Source: Anthoceros angustus
Lineage: Eukaryota > Streptophyta > Anthocerotopsida > Anthocerotales > Anthocerotaceae
Direction: 5' to 3'
NCBI GenBank assembly: GCA_010909165.1
Contig: MU008165.1
Coordinates: 2,046,001 to 2,110,000, forward strand
Length of the DNA: 64,000 bases
Shown here in pieces: positions 11,241 through 21,098 of the stretch. Position 1 is the stretch's first letter; each line of letters begins with the position of its first letter. The notes below the pieces were generated by a model that searched no databases, was not told where the DNA came from, and was given only the letters and a program-made list of their open reading frames with translations. The position numbers were made by a program, and so were the translations under genes.

Positions 11241-11899
11241 TCTCCTTCAACGCACGCACTGCCTTCTTCGCCGCCTTCCTTCCTCTGGCGGCGATGGCGG
11301 CGGCTTCCTTCTCCTCTTGTGTTTACGCCCAGCCCAAGTGAAGTTGCTCACAAGGAGTTAAGCGCCCAAATTGCACTTTGCCTCTCCGATGTCCGCCAAT
11401 CGGAGGCTTCTCAACCCTAGATTTGATTCATCATTCCAAAATCCTAATTCTATCTAAACCGGCCTATTTCGTATTCCCGCTATTCCTAATTAATCGCTAC
11501 TAATCACCCTATATGTTTATTCCCTATTGGTGAGCATATATAGTGGATATCCCCTATATTCATTGCTTTTCTGGCCGAGATCCTGGCTACCACTGCGGTA
11601 GTCTACCCACTGGTAGTCTGCTCCTTTCTCGACCTACCGGCGTGGGGTGGCGACCTACGATGGTAGTCTCACACTTACCAATCTTCGACCGCCTCCCGCT
11701 CCGTCTGGGGGTCGTTTCGACCCGTTTTTCTTCCTGGGATATCCTCTTCACATTCCTAACAATATTGTATGACTCCAGCTTCAAGATTCTCAGAAGTTTT
11801 CCTGGCATGCTTCTCTTCAATCGTTCCTAGCCAAAAAAAAACAAAATTGTTCGTCTTTTGGCTAGTTTGGACTGGTTGCCCAAACTTTTACGTTCCACA
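11241..11899. other. Right end of the insertion, no gene; A-rich hairpin near the edge
   Basis: Balanced to AT-rich sequence with 'ggtagtct' words at 11595-11670. A hairpin, ctagccaaaa...ttttggctag, lies at about 11827-11866. The right boundary CGTTCCACA is at 11891-11899. On the minus strand this reads TGTGGAACG, close to the LTR start TGTGGAACGCC found at 21054. Confidence 0.45.
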
Positions 11900-11904
11900 T
11901 TCGC
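11900..11904. repeat. Target-site duplication TTCGC, right
   Basis: Pairs with 5332-5336 and lies directly after CCACA. Confidence 0.85.
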
Positions 11905-12449
11905 CAAGATCTTTAGCGCATGCTTGGAAATTCTCACTACTTCTTGGGCCGAGAATGCTGGAATCAGAGCACAGGGCCAAGCTGGGTTTCGTCCGGAGCG
12001 GAATACTCAGGGTAATCTTTTCACTCTCATTGCTATTATTAAGGAGGCCAAGAGCAAGCGGAGGGACGATCGACATGTTTATGTCTGTTTTGTTGATTTC
12101 AATGAGCTTCGTCTATCTCCCGAGAAATATTTGCCCGGTTTCATAGGTTGGGGTTGCCTACTCATCTTTTACATGCCATCTGGGTTCTCTATGAAAAGGT
12201 GAAGGCCAAGATCCACTCTTCTGTTGCTTTGACCTTTTGGATTTTGCTTTGCAATTTGGAGACGTTAGAGATCCATCTTCTCCCAACTTATTTGGCTTGT
12301 TCGTTGATGACCTGGAGTCTTGGATTGCGGAGTCTGGGGACCCCGGCTGCCTCCTCTCCTTGGTATATGTAGCTATTCTCCTGTATGCAGATGACATTGC
12401 TCTTTTGTCCCATTCTCCTGAGGGCCTCCAACAGCAACTAGACACATTG
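11900..12449 (+). pseudogene. LINE ORF2, reverse transcriptase core (continuation)
   Basis: Continues the ORF2 part ending at 5336. Motifs in order: GQAGFRPERNTQGNLFTL (about 11975-12030), VYVCFVDFNE (about 12078-12107, motif A; the usual second catalytic-region Asp/Phe context is altered to FNELR), DPSSPNLFGLFVDDLESW (about 12257-12320, motif B region) and LLYADDIALLSHS (about 12378-12417, with the catalytic YADD at 12384-12395). The frame breaks near 12110-12230. The reading stops at QQLDTLC, where a second insertion begins at 12450. Thumb, C-terminal region and 3' UTR are not found downstream in this window. Confidence 0.85.
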
Positions 12450-13550
12450 TGTGGTGGGAGGTTCCCGGGACCCCCGGAACCCTCAGCCCTGTAGCGGCCA
12501 CACTTATCCCACTGTCGGTTCGTACATTAGGTTTCGTTCCCACGAAGGAGTGGGGGAGCCCTTCCCGCGGATGGAGGTGCGCCCTCACGGACCTCTCACT
12601 CCCGTGCAGGCGCCGACTAAGCGCCTCCTACCGGGCGCCACAGGTGACCCACCCTCGGTAAGTCACACTACCCTCGCGCGATGACTCGTCGGCGGACCTC
12701 GTCATGAGAGGCACCGCCAATGCGTGGCGACCTTGGGACCCCAAATCACCGTCTGATGGGCAATCCTCCCACCAGCAGTTCCTACACTCCCTAAGACCCT
12801 TCTCTGACAAATTTGGGGCCGCCCCTCAAGCTCTTGTCCACGACCCTTGAAATTTCACCTTCCCTCTCTTTTCTAGGTTTCTTCCTCCTCTCTTCTCTTT
12901 TTGTCTTTTCTCTTTTCTCTCTTGCTCCTTCCTTCTCCTCTCTTGCTCCCTATCCTCTCTAGCTCCTCTCTCGTCCTCTCTCGCTCTCACTCTCTCGCTC
13001 TCTCGCTCTCTCTCTTTTCTTTTCTCTTTTCTCTTTTCTCCTCTCTTCTCCTCTCTTCTCTAATCTACCTCTTCCACTCTTCCTAGCTAACTTCTGCCAC
13101 AGGCGCCCTCACAGCCTCCCAGGCCTCGAGATCATAGGGCATTGCCCTCACGGACCTAGGCGGACATTTGGCTGCAAGTGGCGTCCGCGTCTTTGGATTT
13201 TGCTAGGGGTCTTCCTTACCGATCAGCCATGCCGTCACTGCAACCACAATGCGCTCCTCACGCTCGAGCTACCCGGCTACCTCCGGAAAGAAAGGTTTGG
13301 GCCGCCCTCACCACAGTCACCGCACCTCAAGACCCTACCGGACACCATGCACCCTCACACGGTCGGCCGCGCTTGTGTAGCAAGACAAGCACACAGTCGG
13401 AGAGCAAGGCATGACATTTTATTATGGGAGCTCCTCCCCTCTTATAGGAGCTCCCCAAACCCTAGCATTAATTAAGTCGGTGGGGTAGGTGGGGTTGCTT
13501 ACGGTTTTAAGTAGGTGGCCTCTTAAAGGTTCTTAACCTACCTCCTAACA
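12450..13550 (-). repeat. LTR-like block inserted in LINE RT
   Basis: Starts TGTGGTGGGAGG immediately after the LINE frame and may end at CCTCCTAACA (13550). On the minus strand it would be TGTTAGGAGG...CCTCCCACCACA, that is, TG...CA, preceded by a purine-rich word (aggggttagtgggat). A TATAAGAGG word (minus, 13438-13446) and an AATAAA (minus, 13418-13423) lie near that end. Homology with 5337-6190 is clearest in the block 12491-12540 and around the TATAAGAGG word. No matching second LTR was located, so this may be a solo or partial LTR. Confidence 0.45.
12862..13085. repeat. Pyrimidine-rich low-complexity tract
   Basis: Nearly pure C and T on the plus strand, built from ctcttttct, ctctcgct and cctctctt words. 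The hydrophobic Leu/Ser frame across it is an artefact of composition. Confidence 0.9.
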
Positions 13551-14723
13551 ATCCCACTAACCCCTAGGGGTCTTAATGACCCATTCACTCCCCTACCAAC
13601 TATCGCCTACTTCTTCTTGGCGTTGGCATGGCGGGCGCCCAACCACCGTCTTCCTCCTCTTGGCTTGGGGGTGTCCCCGTCTCTTCACTCGTCGTCATGA
13701 CGGGAACCTCCACACTGTCTCGGCGATGTTGATGAGGCGGTGGGCACGCCACCCCTCTTGCAGGCGCTCTTGTAGAGGCACCGGCCTCTCTGTAGCCATC
13801 CGCATCCCGCAATTACCTCAGGCGGTTGGGTGTTGGTGCTCTGTCTGCCGCCAGACCCCACCAACTCTCGGCTGGAAATCTCTTCCTCTTCCATTGGCTC
13901 CTCCCACATTGAGCCTTACGCATCCATTTCACTCTCCAAGTCCCGAATCTCCGAGGTGAGGGTGCAATTCTTCAAAATCTCCACATCGTCATCGTGGGGA
14001 CCCAACAACTTCCTTGTCAACAAGGCATCTCCTTGGCAAACTTGTTGACCCTAGCATGTAAGTGGACTGCATCTCACGGCCCTTCAAACAAATCTCATCA
14101 AATTCCTCGGGCCACTCTCACGAGGCTATCTTACCATAGCGCATCCCTCTCAAGCGTCACCTCACTCAAGCAGGCGTAAGTGACATTCTCGGCATCTCTC
14201 TTCCATGCCTCCGGTATCCCTTGCGCCATGCATAATCGGCTGGGCGTTGCTTCTGACGACGGCATGCGATGCATCATTTTCCTCGGTGGGCTACCTCTTC
14301 CTTCCACCGTTGGTCGACCTCCGTTGCTTGCTTTGGAGCTCCTCACGCTCCTTGCTCCATGTGGCTGTCCTTCCTCCGGCTCCTTGAGCTTGGCCTCGAT
14401 TCTTCATTCTTGGCTTGCGGCCTCGGCCTCCCAGGGGCAGTCTTGATCGTCCCTATTCTCTTCTTCTCGGCTGAAGGCGAGAAATTCTTCGCTCCTTCCC
14501 ACGGACAGTCTCCTCAATCTTACGATTGAGGTAGCCACTTCCTTCATTCGCTCCCTACTTTCTTGTCTCGACCTTTGTTCTTCAATCTTGAGCCCCAACC
14601 TTCTCTCCAGTCAACTAGGCCCTTGCGCCATCTCCTTGATAGCCTTGCTATCCTTCTCCCCACCGATCAGTACTGCCCTCTCGACGCCTCACCTCCAACT
14701 CCTCTACTCGTAAGGCCCGCTTA
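13551..14723 (-). pseudogene. Retroelement-internal remnant with coiled-coil frame
   Basis: The best signal is the minus-strand frame at 14404-14598 (LKIEEQRSRQESRERMKEV), rich in E, R, Q and K, predicting a charged helix. The same frame recurs at about 16200-16279 and 18010-18210. Elsewhere open frames lack motifs. A structural, gag-like role is possible but not shown. Confidence 0.35.
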
Positions 14724-16400
14724 CTAATGGAGTATCAATTAGTCGATGATGGTCAGATCCTTCAAAGCCTTTGTCTTCTCATTCCTCCGGGTCGACAACG
14801 CCTTTCTCTTGGTGAGCGCCTCCACCCCCGATATGGGTGGAACTCCGTGACTCGGTCATCTCACAGGGTGGGTTACATCCACCACCGCTCCATGGGGTTG
14901 CCTCAGACACATGGTGGCACCGCCACCTCTTCCTCTTGTGCCACTGCCTCGGACGACGTGCACTTCTTCCTTCAAGGCCGACGGGGTGGTCTCATCATCC
15001 AAGATCACCACGAGGTGAAGCACTCCTTGCTCCACCTTGGGTTCCTCCTCTGCCTTCTTCACCTTCTTAGGAGAGGGACCCTGTCATCCCTCGGAGGGAC
15101 CACTTCAAGCGGTGGTAAGACTCCTCCGGCTCTTCTTATCGTAACCCATGTGCCCCCACAATTGCACAAGGTAAGTACTCAAATGGTGTCTCCCCACAGA
15201 CGGGCACTCTTCTTCCTTCCTTGGCGTCGGGCGGGGTGGTCTCATCATCCAAGATCACCACACGGGTGAAGCACTCCTTGCTCCACCTTGGGTTCCTCCT
15301 GCCTTCTTCACCTTCTTAGGAGAGGGACCCTGTCACCCCTCGGAGGGACCACTTCAAGCGGTGGTAAGACTCCTCCAGCTCTTCTTGTCGTAACCCATGT
15401 GCCCCCACAAGCTGAGTAAGTACTCAAATGGGTGCCTCGCCCCTCATTATCCACAATGTTTGGCCTCGGACTTGTCTCGGTGATGCTCATATCACAAGAT
15501 GGTTGTCCCCAGTCGGTGAGCTCCTTGCTTCGCCCACATGAAATGAAAGAATGCCTCAAGTAGGTGGTTCACGACCAGTCACCCCAAAACTATCCTTGTA
15601 AAAGCTTCCACTTGAGGTCGACAATCTTATCTGCCCTCCACCGCCTTCGCCTATCCCTCCGATGAGCATGCCGAGAGCTTCCTCGGGAAGGTCGACCACT
15701 GCTCCATGGGGTTGCCTCAGACACATGGTGGCACGCCACCTCTTCCTCTTGTGCCCTTGTCTCCCCACAGACGGGCACTCTTCTTCCTTGGCGTCGGGCG
15801 GGGTGGTCTCATCATCCAAGATCACCACACGGGTGAAGCACTCCTTGCTCCACCTTGGGTTCCTCCTGCCTTCTTCACCTTCTTAGGAGAGGGACCCTGT
15901 CACCCCTCGGAGGGACCACTTCAAGCGGTGGTAAGACTCCTCCAGCTCTTCTTATCGTAACCCATGTGCCCCCACAAGCTGAGTAAGTACTCAAATGGTA
16001 TGCCTCGCCCCTCATTATCCACAATGTTTGGCCTCGTGACTTGTCTCGGTGATGCTCATAGGCCTTGACATGGTTGTCCCCAGTCGGTGAGCTCCTTGCT
16101 TGACTTCCACATGAAAGAATGCCTTCTTGAAGTAGGTGGTTCGTGACGGCGGTCAACCCAAAACTATCCTTGTAAAAGCTTCCACTTGAGGTCGACAATT
16201 CCTTCATTCGCTCCCTACTTTCTTGTCTCGGCCTTTGTTCTTCAATCTTCTTTGAGCCCCAACCTTCTCTCCGGGTCAACTAGGCGCCCTTTGCCAGCGC
16301 CATCTCCTTGATAGCCTTGCTATCCTTCTCCCCACATGGGGCAATCGCTTGGTGTCCTCTGACAGCTCACCTCAACTCCTCTACTTCACCTTAAGGCACT
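14724..16400. repeat. Large tandem duplication, copy 1 (1.68 kb)
   Basis: Begins at 'ctaatggagt(a/g)tcaatta' and carries 'ctcacagggtgggttacatc' (14861), then two sub-copies of a roughly 570-bp block starting at 'cccacagacgggcactcttc' (15194 and 15764). The word 'gtaagactcctcc' marks the end of each sub-copy (15115, 15362, 15931). Confidence 0.85.
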
Positions 16401-18331
16401 TCACTAATGGAGTGTCAATTAGGCGAGATGGTCGGCGATCCTTCAAAGCCTTTGTCTTCTCATTCCCCTCACAGGGGTCGACTCGGCCTTTCTCTTGGTG
16501 GCGGTCTCTCCACTCTGGCCCGATGTTGGGTGGAACTCCGTGACTCGGTCATCTCACAGGGTGGGTTACATCCACCACCACTGCTCCATGGGGTTGCCTC
16601 AGACACATGGTGGCACCGCCACCTCTTCCTCTTGTGCCACTGCCTCGGACGACGTGCACTTCTTCCTTCAAGGCCGACGGGGTGGTCTCATCATCCAAGA
16701 TCACCACGAGGTGAAGCACTCCTTGCTCCACCTTGGGTTCCTCCTCCTTCTTCACCTTCTTAGGAGAGGGACCCTGTCATCCCTCGGAGGGACCACTTCA
16801 AGCGGTGGTAAGACTCCTCCGGCTCTTCTTATCGTAACCCATGTGCCCCCACAATTGCACAAGGTAAGTACTCAAATGGTGTCTCCCCACAGACGGGCAC
16901 TCTTCTTCCTTGGCGTCGGGCGGGGTGGTCTCATCATCCAAGATCACCACACGGGTGAAGCACTCCTTGCTCCACCTTGGGTTCCTCCTGCCTTCTTCAC
17001 CTTCTTAGGAGAGGGACCCTGTCACCCCTCGGAGGGACCACTTCAAGCGGTGGTAAGACTCCTCCAGCTCTTCTTGTCGTAACCCATGTGCCCCCACAAG
17101 CTGAGTAAGTACTCAAATGGGTGCCTCGCCCCTCATTATCCACAATGTTTGGCCTCGGACTTGTCTCGGTGATGCTCATATCACAAGATGGTTGTCCCCA
17201 GCCGAGCTCCTTGCTTCGCCCACATGAAATGAAAGAATGCCTTCTTGAAGTAGGTGGTTCACGACCAGTCACCCCAAAACTATCCTTGTAAAAGCTTCCA
17301 CTTGAGGTCGACAATCTTATCTGCCCTCCACCGCCTTCGCCTATCCCTCCGATGAGCATGCCGAGAGCTTCCTCGGGAAGGTCGACCACTGCTCCATGGG
17401 GTTGCCTCCAGCACATGGTGGCCCGCCACCTCTTCCTCTTGTGCCCTTGTCTCCCCACAGACGGGCACTCTTCTTCCTTGGCGTCGGGCGGGGTGGTCTC
17501 ATCATCCAAGATCACCACACGGGTGAAGCACTCCTTGCTCCACCTTGGGTTCCTCCTGCCTTCTTCACCTTCTTAGGAGAGGGACCCTGTCACCCCTCGG
17601 AGGGACCACTTCAAGCGGTGGTAAGACTCCTCCAGCTCTTCTTGTCGTAACCCATGTGCCCCCACAAGCTGAGTAAGTACTCAAATGGGTGCCTCGCCCC
17701 TCATTATCCACAATGTTTGGCCTCGTGACTTGTCTCGGTGATGCTCATAGGCCTTGACATGGTTGTCCCCAGTCGGTGAGCTCCTTGCTTGACTTCCACA
17801 TGAAAGAATGCCTTTGAAGTAGGTGGTTCGTGACGGCGGTCAACCCAAAACTATCCTTGTAAAAGCTTCCACTTGAGGTCGACAATCTTATCATCCTCCG
17901 GCCATTCAGCGTCTTGGCGTCTATCCCTCCGATGAGCATCTTTGAGCTTCCTCGGGAAGGTCGACCACTGCTCTCTTTCCATCTTCATTCCTCCGTGGGA
18001 GCCACACCATCACTCTCCTCGGCCTCCCAGGGCGTCTTCATCCCTATTCTCTTCTTCTCGGCTGAAGAGTGAGTCTTGCCGCTCCTTCCCACCAGACGGT
18101 CTCCTCAATTTTACGGTTGAGGTAGCCACTTCCTTCATTCGCTCCCTACTTTCTTGTCTCGGCCTTTGTTCTTCAATCTTCTTTGAGCCCCAACCTTCTC
18201 TCCGGGTCAACTAGGCGCCCTTTGCCAGCGCCATCTCCTTGATAGCCTTGCTATCCTTCTCCCCACATGGGGCAATCGCTTGGTGTCCTCTGACAGCTCA
18301 CCTCAACTCCTCTACTTCACCTTAAGGCACT
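16401..18331. repeat. Large tandem duplication, copy 2 (1.93 kb)
   Basis: Repeats 14724-16400 with the same landmarks: 'ctaatggagtgtcaatta' at 16404, 'ctcacagggtgggttacatc' at 16553, and the 570-bp sub-repeat at 16887 and 17456. It has an extra 250-bp piece near 17880-18210 that carries the KIEEQRPRQESRERMKE frame. Confidence 0.85.
18010..18210 (-). pseudogene. Coiled-coil frame, further copy
   Basis: Minus-strand frame MTRREGWGSKKIEEQRPRQE, the best-preserved copy of the charged helix seen at 14404-14598 and 16200-16279. Probably part of a retroelement polyprotein; no domain is recognised. Confidence 0.35.
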
Positions 18332-19136
18332 TCACTAATGGAGTGTCAATTAGGCGAGATGGTCGGCGATCCTTCAAAGCCTTTGTCTTCTCATTCCCCT
18401 CACAGGGGTCGACTCGGCCTTTCTCTTGGTGGCGGTCTCTCCACTCTGGCCCGATGTTGGGTGGAACTCCTGACTCGGTCATCTCACAGGGTGGGTTACA
18501 TCCACCACCACTGCTCCATGGGGTTGCCTCCTGTACACATGGTGGCACCACCTCTTCCTCTTGTGCCCTTGTCTCCCCACAGGGACAGGCACTTCTCCTT
18601 CCTTGGCGTCGGGCAGGGGTGGTCTCATCATCCAAGATCACCACGAGGTGAAGCACTCCTTGCTCCACCTTGGGTTCCTCCTCTGCCTTCTTCACCTTCT
18701 TAGGAGAGGGACCCTGTCTCCCTCGGAGGGACCACTTCAAGAATGGTAAGACTCCTCCAGCTCTTCTTCGGTAACCCATGTGCCCCCCACAATTGCACAA
18801 GGTAAGTACTCAAATGGCTATGCCTCGCCCCCTCATTATCCACAATGTTTGGCCTCGACTTGTCTCGGTGATGCTCATAGGCCCGACATGGTTGTCCCCA
18901 GTCGGTGAGCTCCTTGACTTCCACATGAAATGAAAGAATGCCTGAAGTAGGTGGTTGAGAGTCAAAAACTATCCTTGTAAAAGCTTCCACTTGAGGTCGA
19001 CAATCTTATCATCCTCCGGCCATTCAGCGTCTTGGCGTCTATCCCTCCGATGAGCATCTTTGAGCTTCCTCGGGAAGGTCGACCACCGCTCTTTCCATCT
19101 TCATTCCTCTCGTGGGAGCCACCATCACTCTCGGTT
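18332..19136. repeat. Large tandem duplication, copy 3 (partial)
   Basis: Third copy beginning 'ctaatggagtgtcaatta' at 18335. It has one 'ctcacagggtgggttacatc' (18482) and lacks the second 570-bp sub-repeat. It fades into the next duplicated block at about 19137. Confidence 0.8.
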
Positions 19137-19880
19137 TCGGCCTCCCATACACCTTCGAATGTGCCGATACCCATCCTTCGGATCCGCCCGCACGTTCCTC
19201 TCCGTCAGTCTCTGTTTCTCCCTCGGAGGGACCACTTCAAGCGGTGGTAAGACTCAACCAATTCCACATTAGAATAGGCCCAATGCCTATCGTAAACCCT
19301 TTGGGCTGCACATTTTTTCGGACCGTCGAAAATCCCATAAGTCTCTGGAGGAGACTTGCTGAAAACACAAAATCCCGGCCCCTCCTTCTCGGATCCTTCT
19401 CGGGCTTCTCCTTCACGCTTTTCTTCTTCTCCTTTGCTGACAGGTTCGCTCCCTCCTTGCTGCTGGACGCCTTGCGCACTCCTCCGGGGCATTGCGTCTT
19501 CATCTCCGCCATATACAGGTCTAACTTCTCCAAAATCCTCCTTTTATACTCGGTCTTTCTCCTCTTTCGATCTTCCTCTAAAAAATCTAGCTAAGTGTTT
19601 CTTCAGGTCTGTCCTCGAGGCCCGCCTCCTGCTGATCCTAGTCCTCCGATAAATGAGCTAAACGCTCCCCTCTGCCCACATATATAGGGTGAGGAGGATT
19701 TTCCACACCCAAAGGCCAAGGACGAAATTTCCCTGTCAAGGCCAAGGACCCCCTTGATACGTTGGAATTCCTCAACCACGAAGGCCAAGGACGAAATTCT
19801 CCTCAGCGCCAAGATTTTCCCAAGGCTATATATGCTTGCATGCGCCTCCTTGGTGCGCCTCTTCCTCCTCTCGCGCGCTG
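19137..19880. repeat. Direct repeat with TATA-like words, copy 1
   Basis: About 0.74 kb repeated at 19904-20600. Landmarks: 'cggcctcccatacaccttcg', 'gatccgcccgcacgttcctc', 'tccacattagaataggccca', 'tatatagggtgaggaggatt' (19681) and 'tatatatgcttgcatgcgcc' (19826). The last two look like plus-strand TATA boxes. A tandem pair of LTRs or promoters is possible. Confidence 0.7.
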
Positions 19881-19903
19881 TCACACCATCACTCTCCTCG
19901 GCC

Positions 19904-20600
19904 TCCCATACACCTTCGAATGTCTTTGGGCGGTCCATCCCTTCGGATCCGCCCGCACGTTCCTCTCCGTCAGTCCTCTGCTTCTCCGCTCCGAGCCGTC
20001 AGAGCAAGACTCAACCAATTCCACATTAGAATAGGCCCAATGCCTATCGTGAAACCCACTGAGTATTGGCCGAGCCCATCGAAAATCCCATAAGTCTCGG
20101 AGGAGACTTGCACAAACACAAAATCCCGGCCCCTCCTTCTCGGCGATCCTTCTGCTTCTCCTTCACCGCTTTTCTTCTTCTTCTCCTTCGTGTGCGCCCC
20201 TCCTTGCCGGGCTGGACGCCTTGCGCACTCCTCCGGGGCATTGCGTCTTCATCTCCGCTTCCGCATCCTTCTCAAAAATCCTCCTCACTATGCCTCTCCT
20301 GATCTCCTCTCAAAAATCCAGCTAAGTTTTCGTCCTCCGGTGCTCTCCCCCGTCCTAGTCCTCTCCCGACCAACTCAAATGAGCTAAACGCCTCTACATA
20401 TATAGGGTGAGGAGGATTTTCCACACCCAAAGGCCAAGGACAAAAATTTCCCTGTCCAGGCCAAGGACCTTTCCTTCAAGAAACGTTAGAATTCCTCAAC
20501 CACGAAGGCCAAGGAAAAATTCTCCTGCCACCGCGCCAAGGATTTTCTCTATATATGCTTGCATGCGCCTCCTTGGTCGGCGCCTCTTCCTCCTCCCTCG
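19904..20600. repeat. Direct repeat with TATA-like words, copy 2
   Basis: Second copy of 19137-19880, with the same two TATA-like words at 20397 and 20550. Differences are scattered short indels. Confidence 0.7.
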
Positions 20601-21054
20601 CTCTGGCTCCTGGCCACCACCTTCAACCTCTCGCGCTGTCATGCGGAATTGCCTTTGTATAACCAGACCTCTTCGCGTCTTCGGTGGAGTAAACTTACTC
20701 CATGCATTTTATGCGGGGGCGTGACTGGCGCCGCCGCCACTGGGCCGGCACCAACCCTCCTTTCTGCGGTTCGGCCTTGCGAACCTCCCGTGTAAATTCT
20801 TCCAACTTCCGGACCTCCGTGGGACCTCCGTCCTTTCTAACCGTTGGACCCGTTTTGAATCCGTTTTCCTCCTTTACATCATCGGTCGGGGCGCAAATCT
20901 GTCCGCTTCTCCATGTGCCACTCTTGTTCTTTGTCTTCCGTCAATGATACATTGGTGAAAAAGAAAAAAAAGAAAAATAAAACCTAACTAATATGAACAA
21001 AACTAAGAGGCATCCGCCCTCTTCTGCCGTGGACCCAAAATTTGGCGTTCCACA
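20601..21054 (-). repeat. Start of a minus-strand Ty3/Gypsy 3' LTR
   Basis: On the minus strand, a polypurine tract is followed by TGTGGAACGCCAAATTTTGG, the expected form of an LTR 5' end, at 21054. The LTR would run to lower coordinates; its other end is not identified. A T-rich stretch (minus) lies at 20950-20985. Confidence 0.5.
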
Positions 21055-21069
21055 TGCCCCCCCTTCCAC
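21055..21069 (-). promoter_or_regulatory. Polypurine tract of Ty3/Gypsy element
   Basis: The minus strand reads GTGGAAGGGGGGGCA directly before the LTR start TGTGGAACG. It primes plus-strand DNA synthesis in LTR retroelements. The position, just after the integrase frame, is as expected. Confidence 0.7.
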
Positions 21070-21098
21070 TTGTTTGCGTCCACCGCAAACAACAGGAC

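Larger units (their letters stand above)
5337..11899 (-). mobile_element. 6.56-kb insertion in LINE ORF2, LTR-retroelement-like and internally duplicated
   Basis: Ends are TGTGGTAGGG and CGTTCCACA, flanked by a 5-bp duplication. This fits integrase-mediated insertion of an LTR retroelement. The two ends do not continue as matching LTRs, so the element is rearranged, nested or a mix of related elements. Coding-like signal lies on the minus strand (7427-7708, 8458-8844 and 9532-10253). It has at least two internal tandem duplications (6720-7745 with 7860-8884; 10470-10815 with 10880-11240). No RT or integrase motif was found, so it may be non-autonomous. Strand is inferred from the coding remnants and the TATA-like words. 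Confidence 0.65.

Noticed and set aside
5337-11899. DNA transposon with TGTGG/CCACA inverted repeats
   Set aside because: Five-bp ends are too short, no transposase is seen, and TG...CA ends with 5-bp duplication fit LTR elements better. Not fully excluded.
12901-13086. Leu/Ser-rich frame like a signal peptide
   Set aside because: Entirely within a C/T low-complexity tract.
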